Counted from the stretch's first letter, positions 44,226 to 53,939 are shown. The stretch is DNA of 64,000 nt from Streptomyces sp. SAI-127 (GCF_029894425.1 NZ_JARXYJ010000001.1:434001-498000); one strand, 5' to 3'. Notes: generated by a model not told the origin, from the letters alone. A program made the numbers and translations.

Positions 44226-45275
44226 GTGCCGGAACAGCCCGCCCGGGCCAGGCTCGTGGATGTGGCCCAGGCGGCCGGGGTCTCCAAGGCCACCGTGTCC
44301 AAGGTGCTCAACGGCCGACAGGACCTGTCCGTACGGCCGGAGACACGTCAGCGCGTCCATGAGGCCGCCGAGGCACTCGGCTACCGGCCGCACTCCGGGG
44401 CCCGGGCCCTGGCCGGCGCGAGCACCCACGCGCTGGCCCTGCTGATCCCCGCCCTCGCCAACCCCACGTACGTCACCATCGCCCGCGGCGCCTACCAGCG
44501 GGCCCGCGAACTGGGCTATCTGTCCCTGCTGGCCGAGGACTTCGACGGCCAGGAAGCAGACGAGTCCTTCCACGACCTGGTACAGGAGGGCAGGGTCGAC
44601 GGGCTGCTCATCGCCTCTGCCCGTCCCGGCCACCCCCTGCTGGACGCGCTGAGCCGCAGCGCGATCCCGCACGTCTTCCTCAACCGCTCGGTCGAGGGCT
44701 CCGGCCGCAACATCACCATGGACGTCGCCCGCTCCAGCGTGACCGCGCTCGACCACCTGCACGGCCTCGGCCACCGAGCGGTCGGACACATCGCGGGCCC
44801 TCCCGGGATCACGCCCAGCGAGGTCCGCAAGGAGGCGTTCCTGCGGCACGCCGACACACTGGGGCTCGACGCCGCTCCGGTCGCCTCCGGGGACTTCACC
44901 GAGGACGGCGGCGGATCCGCGGCGCGGGCGCTGCTGAGCCCCGCTGACGGCGACGGGCGGCCACCGGTCACCGCCCTCTACACCAGCTCGCTCGCCCAGG
45001 CGATAGGCGCCATGGCGGCGATCAGGGACCTCGGCCTCAGGATCCCGGAGGACGTCTCCGTGGTCGGCAACGACGACCTGCCCGTGGCCGCGCACCTCCA
45101 TCCCCCGCTGACCACCGTCGCGATGCCCCTGCACGAGCTGGGAACCGCCGCGGTGGACGCACTGGTGGCCACCATCGAGGGCAAGCCGACGGGAGACGTC
45201 GTCGTACCGACCGAGCCGCGGCTGGTGCTGCGCGCTTCCACGGCCAGACCAGCACGACCAGGAGAAACGCCATGA
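44226..45275 (+). CDS. LacI-family repressor of the sugar locus
   Basis: The 349-residue protein has the LacI HTH and hinge ([20 protein letters not shown], then [14 protein letters not shown] hinge), followed by a periplasmic-binding-protein-like sensor ([29 protein letters not shown] segment near residue 280). It should repress the divergent uptake operon and its own operon until a sugar or sugar acid binds. GTG 44226 follows GAGAGGGGG. The stop overlaps the SDR start (ATGA), so regulator and enzyme are made together. Confidence 0.93.
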   Translation: MPEQPARARLVDVAQAAGVSKATVSKVLNGRQDLSVRPETRQRVHEAAEALGYRPHSGARALAGASTHALALLIPALANPTYVTIARGAYQRARELGYLSLLAEDFDGQEADESFHDLVQEGRVDGLLIASARPGHPLLDALSRSAIPHVFLNRSVEGSGRNITMDVARSSVTALDHLHGLGHRAVGHIAGPPGITPSEVRKEAFLRHADTLGLDAAPVASGDFTEDGGGSAARALLSPADGDGRPPVTALYTSSLAQAIGAMAAIRDLGLRIPEDVSVVGNDDLPVAAHLHPPLTTVAMPLHELGTAAVDALVATIEGKPTGDVVVPTEPRLVLRASTARPARPGETP

Positions 45276-46039
45276 CCGTCGCCGCCGCACCGGCACGTTT
45301 CACCGGCCGTACCGCCCTGCTCACCGCGGCCGCCTCCGGCATCGGGGCGGCCACCGCCCGCCGCCTGGCGGCGGAGGGAGCGTCCGTTCTCGTCACCGAC
45401 GTGGACGTCGAGGGCGCCCATCGCGTCGCCGAGGAGATCCGCGCCGAGGGCAGGCAGGCACGCGACCTGCCCTTGGACGTCACCTCGCCGGCCCAGTGGG
45501 CGGCTGCCGTCGCCGAGGCCGAGTCCTGGACCGGACGCCTCGACGTGCTCCACCTCAACGCCGGTCGCAACCTGCCAGGAGCGGCACACGAACTCGACGA
45601 CGCCGGCTGGCACGACCAGCTGCGGCTCTCCCTCGACTCGGTGTTCTACGGCGTCCGGGCCGCGGTGCCGCTGCTCAGGACGGCCAGGGGCGCGGTGGTG
45701 ATCACCTCGTCCGTCCACGCGGCCGTCGGCTTCAAGGGCTTCCCGGCATACGCGGCGGCCAAGGGCGGAATCGACGCTCTCGTGCGCCAGTTGGCCGTCG
45801 AGTACGGCGGACAGATCAGGTTCAACGCCGTCCTGCCCGGAGCCGTGGTCACGGCCCTGTGGACCCAGACGCCCTCGGAGTACAAGGTGCAGACCATCGG
45901 ACGCACACCTGTCGGCAGGCTGGGCGCCCCCGAGGACATCGCCGCCGCTGTGGCCTTCCTCGCCTCCGAGGACGCCTCCTTCATCACAGGACAAAACCTC
46001 CTCGTGGACGGCGGCCGCAGCATCAGCTCCCAGGAGTAG
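45272..46039 (+). CDS. SDR sugar dehydrogenase (galactose/arabinose 1-dehydrogenase-like)
   Basis: The 255-residue classical SDR shows a cofactor motif [20 protein letters not shown] (the usual first Gly of TGxxxGIG is Ala), LNAGRN in place of [24 protein letters not shown] with Ser, Tyr and Lys, and [11 protein letters not shown] at the end. Such enzymes oxidise aldoses or sugar acids with NAD(P). Coupled to LacI and upstream of galactonate dehydratase, it likely makes the aldonolactone opened by the lactonase at 37657. The exact sugar is inferred. Confidence 0.82.
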   Translation: MTVAAAPARFTGRTALLTAAASGIGAATARRLAAEGASVLVTDVDVEGAHRVAEEIRAEGRQARDLPLDVTSPAQWAAAVAEAESWTGRLDVLHLNAGRNLPGAAHELDDAGWHDQLRLSLDSVFYGVRAAVPLLRTARGAVVITSSVHAAVGFKGFPAYAAAKGGIDALVRQLAVEYGGQIRFNAVLPGAVVTALWTQTPSEYKVQTIGRTPVGRLGAPEDIAAAVAFLASEDASFITGQNLLVDGGRSISSQE

Positions 46040-46237
46040 GCCGCCGGGCCTCGCCCGTACCGGGCGGCCAACCGCCACGCCCGTCCCACTCCGACCCGAC
46101 CGCCGCACGCCGGCGGACTGCCCGCGCCGCACGGACGCCCGCAACCCTTCCTCGGACCCTCCCTCCCCCTCCGCGCGGGGAGCCGCCGGTCTGGGGGCCG
46201 TACACAGCACTGAACACAGAACCCGGAGACCCACCCC

Positions 46238-47383
46238 ATGAAGATCACTGGATACGAGCTCTTCCTCGTCGAACCGCGCTGGCTCTTCCTCCGCATCGAC
46301 ACCGACGAGGGCGTCTCCGGGTGGGGCGAGCCGATAGTCGAGGGCAAGGCCCACACCGTCGCCCGCTGTGTCGAGGAGATGTTCGACTACCTGGTCGGTC
46401 AGGACCCGGCCCGGATCGAGGAGCGCTGGCAGGTCCTCGCCAAGAGCGGCTTCTACCGCGGCGGCGTCGTCCTCAGCAGCGCCCTGGCCGGAATCGACCA
46501 GGCCCTGTGGGACATCGCGGGCAAGACCCACGGCGTCCCGGTCCACCAGCTCCTCGGCGGCCACGTACGCGACCGGGTGCGCGTCTACGGCTGGGTCGGC
46601 GGCGAGACCCCCGAGGAACTGGCCGAGTCGGCCGCCGAGCAGGTCGCCAAGGGCATGACTGCGGTCAAACTGAACCCCTGCGGCCAGCTGGAACCCCTCG
46701 CCACACCTGCCGCCATCAACGCCATCGTGGACGGGGTGGCCGCGGTCCGCGAGGCCATCGGACCCGAGCGCGACCTGGCACTGGACTTCCACGGCCGGTT
46801 CAGCGGGGCGATGTCCCGCCGCGTACTGCCCCTCCTGGAGCCGCTCCTGCCGCTCTTCGTCGAAGAGCCCGTGCTGCCGGAGTTCTCCCGGGACCTCGGC
46901 GCCGTGGTGCGCTCCACCTCCATCCCCATCGCCACCGGCGAACGCCTGTACTCCCGCTGGGACTTCCGCTCGGTCCTCTCCGACGGCATCGCCGTGGCCC
47001 AGCCGGACATCAGCCACGCCGGCGGCATCTCCGAGTCCCGCCGGATCGCCGCGATGGCCGAGGCGTACGACGTCATGGTGGCCCCGCACTGCCCGCTCGG
47101 CCCGATCGCCCTCGCGGCCAGCCTCCAACTCGACTTCGCGATCCCCAACTTCCTCATCCAGGAACAGGCACTGGGCATCGGCTACGGCGACAGCAGCGGA
47201 CTACTGGACTACCTCGCCGACACCACACCCTTCACCTTCCGCGACGGCTACATCCACCGTCCGACCGCACCCGGCCTCGGCATCACCATCGACGAGGACG
47301 CGGTCCGCGCCGCCGCCGAACGCGGCCACCGCTGGCGCAACCCGGTCTGGCGCAACACGGACGGCTCACTGGCCTCCTGGTAA
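46238..47383 (+). CDS. dgoD: D-galactonate dehydratase (mandelate racemase family)
   Basis: The 381-residue protein aligns from end to end with E. coli Dgo[41 protein letters not shown], and the metal-site residues at the same numbers (D183 and H185 in [10 protein letters not shown]209 in FVEEPV, E235 in ATGERLYSR, then H284 in APHCPLGP). It ends [16 protein letters not shown]. It dehydrates galactonate to 2-keto-3-deoxygalactonate with Mg2+. The product would go to the PfkB kinase and aldolase on the other strand. A close aldonate such as fuconate cannot be excluded. Confidence 0.93.
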   Translation: MKITGYELFLVEPRWLFLRIDTDEGVSGWGEPIVEGKAHTVARCVEEMFDYLVGQDPARIEERWQVLAKSGFYRGGVVLSSALAGIDQALWDIAGKTHGVPVHQLLGGHVRDRVRVYGWVGGETPEELAESAAEQVAKGMTAVKLNPCGQLEPLATPAAINAIVDGVAAVREAIGPERDLALDFHGRFSGAMSRRVLPLLEPLLPLFVEEPVLPEFSRDLGAVVRSTSIPIATGERLYSRWDFRSVLSDGIAVAQPDISHAGGISESRRIAAMAEAYDVMVAPHCPLGPIALAASLQLDFAIPNFLIQEQALGIGYGDSSGLLDYLADTTPFTFRDGYIHRPTAPGLGITIDEDAVRAAAERGHRWRNPVWRNTDGSLASW

Positions 47384-47885
47384 CCCGTGGGCAGGTCCCG
47401 GCCGGACGGCCGCATCCCGCCGCCTCCGGCCCGGGCCATCCACCCGCCAAGCCCCCGGGTCCCGAGTCGTCCCTCAGGTCATGGCGACGCGCAGTACTCG
47501 ATCCTGCCGAATGCGTCCCCGCGCGAACAAACGGAAAGTGACCGCGGTCGGGAGACACAGGGCACTCAGCGGGCCTGGGCATTCGCAGGCGCCCAGCGAC
47601 AACGGCGGAGTCTGGTCCGGCGCGGGCCAGGTACCGAGGCGCGCACCGGCGGGGGCGCGGGCGATGGGTGATCCCCCATCGTTCAGCAGCTCCCACGACG
47701 CGACGGGCCCGCCATGGTTCGCGGCCCCTCAGCCCGATCGCCTTGCGCCGCTTCCGGATGGATCATGGGTATGGCGCTCGTCCGACAGTCGGATCGAACC
47801 AGGGCCGCCGGGCCGTTGAACAGAGGGCGTGAGTTGCCGTCCGGTGCAGGTACAGAAGGGCTCATGAAAGAGTCCGGCCGCGTGA
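47384..47885. other. 502-base gap between convergent genes
   Basis: The gap lies between dgoD and a TetR gene that end towards each other. Frames on both strands lack family matches. GC falls somewhat after 47500. No decisive hairpin was seen. Confidence 0.5.
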
Positions 47886-48527
47886 TCAGGGCCGATCGCT
47901 GACGGCTCGGTAGGCCGCGATGAACAGGGTGTGGGACAGGTCGATCAGTTCGTCGACGGTGGCGTTCTGGTGGCCCAGCGTCCAGTCCACGAGGAGTTCG
48001 TTGACCCCGCCGACCAGGCTCATCGCGGTCATGGTCAGCCGGCCGGAGGAGCCTTCCGGGCCAGGGAGCGATCCGACGACGGCGGCGACCATCGCGGCGA
48101 ATTCGTGCAGGACCTCACGGCGGCGCACTTCGAGGCGGGGGCTGGCGCCCACGACCTCGATGAGCACCAGGCGGGCCTTGCGGGCGTCGTCGGCCAGTGT
48201 GCGGATGAACACCTCGAGGCCGGCGCGCAGTTGGGCGTCGACATCGGGTGCGGCAGCGGCTGCGGCCTGCGCGGTTTCGGCTGTGATCGCAGCGATCAGC
48301 TCGTTGTAGACCCCGGCGAGAAGGTCTTCGCGGTCCCGGAACGACTCGTAGAAGTAGCGCTCGGTCAGTCCCGCATGCGAGCACACCTGCTTGACGGACA
48401 CCGAGGCGTATCCGGCCGTGCCGAACAGGTCGAGGCCCGCCTGGACGAGGCGGGTGCGGCGCTCCTGCTGTCGTTGCGCCGCATCGCGTCCGCCGTAGCG
48501 CCGCCCGGCGGCCTGTGTGCCGGTCAT
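47886..48527 (-). CDS. TetR-family repressor of the SDR/MBL/PF10118 operon
   Basis: The 213-residue protein has a TetR HTH (LVQAGLDLFGTAGYASVSVK, then HAGLTERYFYESFRDREDLL) and a C-terminal domain of the fatty-acid/steroid-regulator type. ATG 48527 follows AAGGGGAAAA. It is divergent from the SDR gene, with two identical-pattern operators between them, so it almost certainly represses that operon and itself. The ligand is probably a hydrophobic substrate of the pathway. Confidence 0.92.
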   Translation of the reverse strand: MTGTQAAGRRYGGRDAAQRQQERRTRLVQAGLDLFGTAGYASVSVKQVCSHAGLTERYFYESFRDREDLLAGVYNELIAAITAETAQAAAAAAPDVDAQLRAGLEVFIRTLADDARKARLVLIEVVGASPRLEVRRREVLHEFAAMVAAVVGSLPGPEGSSGRLTMTAMSLVGGVNELLVDWTLGHQNATVDELIDLSHTLFIAAYRAVSDRP

Positions 48528-48566
48528 TTTTCCCCTTCGCAGAGGTGTTGACACCGGTGTGCTCTG

Positions 48567-48614
48567 AACTGACACTCTAGCTTGTCAGTTCATCTGACAT
48601 GGCATCGTGTCAGA
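48567..48614. promoter_or_regulatory. Tandem TetR operators
   Basis: Two perfect inverted repeats share the pattern CTGACA-N8-TGTCAG: 48567-48590 (arms AACTGACA) and 48593-48614 (arms TCTGACA), with centres 25 bp apart. Identical arm and spacer length at the divergent promoter mark them as sites for the adjacent TetR protein. Confidence 0.85.
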
Positions 48615-48680
48615 CGTGCGTGGGGGCCGCTTGCCGCCTCGGCGTTCCGCTCATGCTCAGGGCAGGGAAGGGGCTCGACC

Positions 48681-49592
48681 GTGGCAGCACCGCCCAGGCA
48701 CCCGTACAGGTTCGGCCGACGAGACCGCGACAGACTCCCCCGCACACAACCGCTGACCGGCCGAGTGATCGCGGTCACCGGGGCGGGCCGCGGAATCGGG
48801 CGTGCCGTCGCAGCCCGGCTCGCCGCGGCCGGAGCCGCCGTGGCGATCGGCGATCTCGACGCGGAGCTCGCCACGGAGGCGGCTGATGCCATCGGCGCGC
48901 ATCCCGGTGGCCGACCACTCGGACTGTCTCTCGACGTCACCGACACACATTCCTTCGAGGACTTCCTGCGCACCGTCGAGACCCGGCTGGGGCCGATCGA
49001 CGTGCTGATCAACAACGCCGGAATCATGTGGGTGGGCCCCTTCGGGGAGGAACCGGAGGAAGCCGCCCTGCGCCAGTTCGACGTCAACGTCCACGGCGTA
49101 CTGCGTGGGATGAAACTCGTGATCCCCAGGATGCGGAAACGCGGTCACGGCCACGTGGTGAACATCGCCTCCGCCGCCAGCAAGGTCGCCCCGCCCGGCG
49201 AGGCGACCTACGCGGCGACGAAGCACGCCGTCCACGGCTACAGCACAGCCGTCCGCGCCGAACTGCGCGGCACCGGCGTGCACGTGTCCCTCGTGATGCC
49301 CGGCGTCGTGGACACCGACCTGGCCGTGGGCACCGCGTCCGGCCCCACCCGGCGCCTGACGACAGATCAGGTGGCCGACGCGGTGCTCGACGTCGTGCTG
49401 CGCCCGCGGTTCGAGGTCTTCGTTCCACGCCAGGTGGCCGCCCTGACCCGGTTGGCCGCGGTCCTGCCGGGCCGTGCCCGCGACGCCCTGCATCACCTCC
49501 TTGTCCCCGACCAGCTCGCCGCCCTGTCCGACCGGTCGGTCCGCGCGGCCTACGAGCAGCGCACCCGGACCGCCCGCCATCCCGAAGGATGA
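48681..49592 (+). CDS. SDR-family dehydrogenase
   Basis: The 303-residue protein starts at GTG 48681 (AAGGGG upstream). It carries VIAVTGAGRGIGRAVAARLA, LINNAGIMWVG, NIASAASKVAPPGEATYAAT with Ser, Tyr and Lys (TYAATKHA), and a C-terminal extension of about 50 residues (VFVPRQVAALTRLAAVLPGR) typical of SDRs acting on lipid-like substrates. It is the first gene of a five-gene operon under TetR. The substrate is unknown but likely a hydrophobic alcohol or ketone. Confidence 0.9.
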   Translation: MAAPPRHPYRFGRRDRDRLPRTQPLTGRVIAVTGAGRGIGRAVAARLAAAGAAVAIGDLDAELATEAADAIGAHPGGRPLGLSLDVTDTHSFEDFLRTVETRLGPIDVLINNAGIMWVGPFGEEPEEAALRQFDVNVHGVLRGMKLVIPRMRKRGHGHVVNIASAASKVAPPGEATYAATKHAVHGYSTAVRAELRGTGVHVSLVMPGVVDTDLAVGTASGPTRRLTTDQVADAVLDVVLRPRFEVFVPRQVAALTRLAAVLPGRARDALHHLLVPDQLAALSDRSVRAAYEQRTRTARHPEG

Positions 49593-49596
49593 GCCC

Positions 49597-50751
49597 GTGA
49601 CCACCACGCCCAAGCCGGCGCCCAGCGCGGAGAAGGCCCAGGACGCCGCCGCTTTGCGTCCCATTCCCGAATTCGACGGTGTCCACGACGTATGGCCCCG
49701 CGGTGACCGGCTGCGCGCCGTGCGCCGTGCCGCGGCCACCTACCGTGAGCGGTTCGTCCAGCAGGGCCGCATCCACGCCGTCCGCAGTTTCGACATCGCC
49801 GCCGCCCCGTACCCGACCCGGTTCGGCTTCCACGGCGCAGCCCTCGCCGTCAACCCGTTCGTGAGCATCGTCAACCGGATGCTCGTCGTGCAGTTCGACG
49901 GCTTCGACGGTGAGCCGAAAACACTGGTGTGGGAGCCGACCGTCGCCGCCGGAACGGCTCGAGCGCCGTACTACGCCCAGCTCAAGCGGCTGGCGGGAGA
50001 CTTTCTCACCGAGCACGTCTTCGCCCGCTACTACCACGACCCGAACACCGTCCTGCCCTCCTGCGGACTGCGACCCGAGGACGTGGACTTCGTCAGCTTC
50101 GACCACCTGCACGTCCAGGACGTGCGCATGATCATGGGAAGTACCAGCATTGTTCCCGGCGAACGGGCGCCCCGCGAAGCGCTGTTCCCACGCGCCCAGC
50201 TGTTGGTGCACCGAAGGGAGCTGGGCACCTTCGAATCGACGCATCCGATGCAGTGGGCCTGGTACGTCGACGGAGGCATGGACGGGGTGCCGGACGAGCG
50301 CGTCACCGCCTTCGACGGGGATGTCGAACTCGGTGTCGGCGTCAGCCTGTTGTGGACCCCCGGCCATACGGACGGCAACCACTCCCTGGTGCTGAACACC
50401 CCCGACGGGGTGTGGGTCTCCTCCGAGAACGGCATCTCGGCCGACAACTGGCAGCCCGAGCTCTCCCGCATCCCCGGGGTGCGCCGCCACGCCGCGTTCT
50501 ACGGCCGTGAGGTGGTCCCCAACGCCAACACCCTCGAGGACTCCCTCGATCAGTACGACTCCATGGTCAAGGAGAAGACCCTCGCCGACCCCAGCCGGCG
50601 CGACCCGCGCTGGCTGCAGATCTTGCCCTCCTCGGAGCTGGCCCCCTTCAAACGGCAGTGGCCGGTGCTGCCCAGCTTCCTCCACGGCGGTCTGAACTAC
50701 GGCGAACTGACCCCTGCCGGTGAACTGACCTCTGCCGGTGGTGGCCTATGA
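49597..50751 (+). CDS. MBL-fold metallo-hydrolase
   Basis: The 384-residue protein has a metallo-beta-lactamase core: FVSFDHLHVQD (H170, H172, D175) is the HxHxxD metal motif and LLWTPGHTDGNHSLVL supplies the later His. The N-terminal 100 residues are an addition not found in small MBL enzymes. It may hydrolyse an ester, lactone or thioester in the pathway. GTG 49597 follows GAAGGA by 8 bases. The end overlaps the alpha/beta hydrolase start (ATGA). Confidence 0.85.
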   Translation: MTTTPKPAPSAEKAQDAAALRPIPEFDGVHDVWPRGDRLRAVRRAAATYRERFVQQGRIHAVRSFDIAAAPYPTRFGFHGAALAVNPFVSIVNRMLVVQFDGFDGEPKTLVWEPTVAAGTARAPYYAQLKRLAGDFLTEHVFARYYHDPNTVLPSCGLRPEDVDFVSFDHLHVQDVRMIMGSTSIVPGERAPREALFPRAQLLVHRRELGTFESTHPMQWAWYVDGGMDGVPDERVTAFDGDVELGVGVSLLWTPGHTDGNHSLVLNTPDGVWVSSENGISADNWQPELSRIPGVRRHAAFYGREVVPNANTLEDSLDQYDSMVKEKTLADPSRRDPRWLQILPSSELAPFKRQWPVLPSFLHGGLNYGELTPAGELTSAGGGL

Positions 50752-51686
50752 CCGGCCCGGCCGCCCGCCGGATCGCCGCGGACGGCGTGGAGTCGGACGG
50801 CGTGGAGCTGGCCGCCTATCAATGGGGAGCGTCCACGGCTCCTCCGGTGGTGCTGGTCCACGGCTATCCGGACACCAGCGCCGTGTGGCACCCCGTCGCC
50901 GAGCGCCTGGCCGACCGCTTCCACGTCACCGCCTTCGACGTGCGCGGAGCCGGTGCCTCCCACCGGCCCAGGGGGCTGCGCGCTTACCGGATGTCCCGTC
51001 TGGAAGCCGACCTGGAGGCGGTTCTCGACGCCGTGAGCCCCGACCGGCCGGTGCACCTGGTCGGACACGACTGGGGATCGATCCACTCCTGGGAGTCGGT
51101 CACCGGCACCCGCTTGGCCGGGCGGATCGCCTCGTTCACCTCCATCTCGGGACCCTGCCTGGACCACGTCGGCCACCTGATCCGTGCCCGCCTCGGGCCG
51201 CGGCATCCGGATCTGCCGAAGATGCTGCGGCAGGCCGCACGGTCCTGGTACATCGCCTACTTCCATCTTCCGCTCCTGCCCGCCCTGACCTGGAGAGCAC
51301 TGGGACACCGCTGGCGCGCCTTCCTCACCGGCTCCCAAGGCATGCCCGGGGACACGCCCTACCCCGCGCCGACGCTGGCCCGCGACGCCGTGTCCGGCAC
51401 CGCGCTGTACCGCGCCAACATGCTGCCCCGCCTGCTGCGTCCCCGGGACCGGCGGACCACGGTCCCGGTTCAACTCATCATCCCCAGCCGCGACTTCTGC
51501 GTCACCCCGGTGCTGTCGTACGGAGTGGAGCACTGGACGGGCCAGACACAACGGCGTCCGATCGACGCCGGGCACTGGGTACAGCTCAGTCACCCCGAGG
51601 AGGTCGCGTCCCGGATCGCGGAATTCGCCGAGCGCGTCGAAGACAGCTTCCGCCGCGATTCGGACCACACCGCGCACCCGATCTGA
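50748..51686 (+). CDS. Alpha/beta hydrolase, epoxide-hydrolase-like
   Basis: The 312-residue protein has HGYPD in the oxyanion region and an Asp nucleophile in LVGHDWGS (D108), as in epoxide hydrolases and haloalkane dehalogenases rather than serine esterases. The C-terminal His is in IDAGHWVQLSHPEEV. It overlaps the MBL gene by 4 bases, so they are coupled. A likely step is hydrolysis of an epoxide or ester formed by the oxidative partners in this operon. Confidence 0.87.
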   Translation: MTGPAARRIAADGVESDGVELAAYQWGASTAPPVVLVHGYPDTSAVWHPVAERLADRFHVTAFDVRGAGASHRPRGLRAYRMSRLEADLEAVLDAVSPDRPVHLVGHDWGSIHSWESVTGTRLAGRIASFTSISGPCLDHVGHLIRARLGPRHPDLPKMLRQAARSWYIAYFHLPLLPALTWRALGHRWRAFLTGSQGMPGDTPYPAPTLARDAVSGTALYRANMLPRLLRPRDRRTTVPVQLIIPSRDFCVTPVLSYGVEHWTGQTQRRPIDAGHWVQLSHPEEVASRIAEFAERVEDSFRRDSDHTAHPI

Positions 51687-51756
51687 CGGATCAGCAGTAC
51701 GGGACAACTGCCTGACCGCCCCTCCCCCACACCCATCGCTGATGGAGGAACCTGTC

Positions 51757-52668
51757 ATGTTCCGAGCCGCACATGCCCACCCGCACCGACCGTCCGAGCC
51801 CATCGACCACCACGACCTGGTGCTGCAACCCCGGGACGTCACCTTCGACTGGGGCGCCACCCCGCTGCACTGGCTGCCGGGCGAGCCCTTCGCGACCCAC
51901 ACCTTCGACGTGCTCCACCTCATGCTCCCCGAACTCGAACGCTGGTTCGTGCGCACCTTCGAGCAGGCACTGCCGCTGATCACCGATGACCGGCTGCGCG
52001 AGGACGTACGCGGCTTCATCGGCCAGGAAGCGATGCACGCCGAGGCGCACCAGGGGGTCCTGGAGCACCTGCTCGCCAAGGGGCTGGACCCGGCTCCGTA
52101 CACCCTCCAGTCCGAATGGATCTTCCGAAGGGTGCTCGGAGACCGGCCGGAGCTGACGCCGGCCGCCACCCACGCGCACCTCCTCCAACGGCTCGCCCTC
52201 ATAGCGGCCTTCGAGCACTTCACCGCGTACATGGGTCACTGGATTCTCAGCAACGGACACCTGGACCAGGCCGGCGCGGACCCCGCGATGCTCGATCTGT
52301 TCCGCTGGCACGGCGCGGAGGAGGTCGAGCACCGTTCGGTCGCGTTCGACCTGCTGGTGCACCTCGATCCCCGGTACCGGCGCCGAGTGGTCGGCATGCT
52401 CGTCACCGCTCCGGTGCTGACCCGGCTGTGGATCCGCGGAGTCCGCTTCCTGATGAGCGCCGACCCCGAACTCGACGAGCGGGTCAAGGTCCGCTTCCGC
52501 TACTACCTGGCCGCGGCCCGCAAGGACCTGTTGCCCCGGCCGGGCGCGTTCGCCCGCTCGGTGCTGCGCTACTTCCGCCCCGGCTACCACCCGACCCAGG
52601 AGGGCTCGACCCAGCAGGCGGTCGCCTACCTGGCGGCGTCCCCCGCTGCCCGAGCGGCTGCCCAATGA
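51757..52668 (+). CDS. PF10118-type 'metal-dependent hydrolase', ferritin-like diiron candidate
   Basis: The 303-residue all-helical protein belongs to a family usually annotated as predicted metal-dependent hydrolase. It carries two ExxH motifs (E91/H94 in GQEAMHAEAH, and E189/H192 in EEVEHRSV) plus Glu59 and Glu153-His154 (AFEHFTAYMG), the ligand set of ferritin-like diiron enzymes. The next gene encodes a flavin/[2Fe-2S] reductase overlapping by 4 bases, which suggests an oxygenase or desaturase instead of a hydrolase. ATG 51757 follows GGAGGA by 7 bases; an ATG at 51742 is part of that site. Confidence 0.8.
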   Translation: MFRAAHAHPHRPSEPIDHHDLVLQPRDVTFDWGATPLHWLPGEPFATHTFDVLHLMLPELERWFVRTFEQALPLITDDRLREDVRGFIGQEAMHAEAHQGVLEHLLAKGLDPAPYTLQSEWIFRRVLGDRPELTPAATHAHLLQRLALIAAFEHFTAYMGHWILSNGHLDQAGADPAMLDLFRWHGAEEVEHRSVAFDLLVHLDPRYRRRVVGMLVTAPVLTRLWIRGVRFLMSADPELDERVKVRFRYYLAAARKDLLPRPGAFARSVLRYFRPGYHPTQEGSTQQAVAYLAASPAARAAAQ

Positions 52669-53816
52669 CCCGGCGACCAGTGAGGCATCCCATGGACATC
52701 AGCGCACCCGTCACCCGGCCGCCGGACCTGTACGGCAGGCCCCGCAGCGACTCCTTCATGCAGAAGCTGGCGGCTTTCAGCGACAACGCGGTCACGCGCC
52801 TCGCGCGGCGCAGCACTCCACCCCGGCGCCCGCCGACCTCCGAAGAGCCCGTGATCCGGGAGCTGGTGGTCGCCGCCAAGCACCAGGAGGCCGAGGACGT
52901 CGTCTCCCTGCGCCTGGCAGCACCCGACGGGGCATCCGATGGGTCATCTGATGGGGGAATGCTCCCGCCCTGGCAGCCCGGCGCCCACATCGAACTGCAC
53001 CTGCCCTCCGGACGCAAGCGGCAGTACTCTCTGTGCGGCGACCCCGCCGACCGGTACCGGTACCGCATCGCGGTGCGCCGCATCGCGAACGGCGGAGGCG
53101 GTTCGGCCGAGGTACACGGCGCCCTCGGAGAGGGCATGCGCGTCGCCGTCACCGGGCCCCGGAACGCCTTCCCCTTCGCCGCCGAAACATCCGTCCTGCT
53201 CATCGCAGGCGGCATCGGAATCACCCCCATCCTGCCGATGGCCCGGGAAGCCGTCCGACGCGGACTGGACTGGAGGCTCGTGCACACCGGCCGCAGCCGC
53301 GGCTCGATGCCCTTCGCGGCAGAGCTGGCCGAACTCGCAGCCGCAGCCCCCGGCCGGGTCTCCATCCGCCCTGACGACGAGTCGGGCGCGCCCGAAGCAG
53401 CCGATCTGCTGAGCGTGAGCCCGGCGGCGGGTGCTGTGTACTGCTGCGGGCCCGCGCCCATGATCGACGGCGTTCGGCGCGCGTTCGGTGACAGCCGCGC
53501 GTCAGCCCTGCACTTCGAGCGCTTCGCCCCGGCCCCGATCACGGACGGCCGTCCCTTCGAACTTCAGCTGGGCGACACCGGACGGGTACTGCCCGTACCG
53601 CACGACCGCTCCGCCCTGGACGTTCTCCACGAAGCCCTGCCGGACGTGCCGTTCTCCTGCCGCCAGGGGTTCTGCGGCACCTGCCGGGTACGGGTGGCCC
53701 ATGGGCACGTAGATCATCGTGACCGCCGGCTCACCACCACCGAACGTGCGGCCGGCGCCATGCTGCCGTGCGTCTCGCGTGCACCGGAAGGAGAACGGTT
53801 GGTGCTGGAGGTGTGA
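52665..53816 (+). CDS. FMN/[2Fe-2S] oxidoreductase (phthalate-dioxygenase-reductase type)
   Basis: The 383-residue protein has a flavin domain (RKRQYSLCGD, the RxYSL motif), an NAD domain (LLIAGGIGITPILPMAREAV, YCCGPAPMI) and a C-terminal plant-type ferredoxin with C332, C337, C340 and C369 (SCRQGFCGTC, then LPCVS). This order matches PDR/VanB reductases, which pass electrons from NADH to an oxygenase. It starts inside the PF10118 gene stop (ATGA), so that protein is its probable electron acceptor. It is the last gene of the operon. Confidence 0.93.
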   Translation: MTRRPVRHPMDISAPVTRPPDLYGRPRSDSFMQKLAAFSDNAVTRLARRSTPPRRPPTSEEPVIRELVVAAKHQEAEDVVSLRLAAPDGASDGSSDGGMLPPWQPGAHIELHLPSGRKRQYSLCGDPADRYRYRIAVRRIANGGGGSAEVHGALGEGMRVAVTGPRNAFPFAAETSVLLIAGGIGITPILPMAREAVRRGLDWRLVHTGRSRGSMPFAAELAELAAAAPGRVSIRPDDESGAPEAADLLSVSPAAGAVYCCGPAPMIDGVRRAFGDSRASALHFERFAPAPITDGRPFELQLGDTGRVLPVPHDRSALDVLHEALPDVPFSCRQGFCGTCRVRVAHGHVDHRDRRLTTTERAAGAMLPCVSRAPEGERLVLEV

Positions 53817-53939
53817 GTCGGCCGAGCGCCCGTCGAGGAAGTCGTGCGTGACGCCCTCGCATGCGTCTTGTTCCGACAACGGACCGAGCCCTGCCCCGTC
53901 CCTGTTACGAACGCCGTCAGAGACCGATGCCCTCAGCCG

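Noticed and set aside
45496..47541. 681-residue plus-strand frame over the SDR and dgoD genes
   Set aside because: Arg/Pro-rich shadow of two well-supported genes in other frames.
47384..47885. Possible small genes in the gap after dgoD
   Set aside because: Frames on both strands lack ribosome sites, domain matches and streptomycete codon bias.
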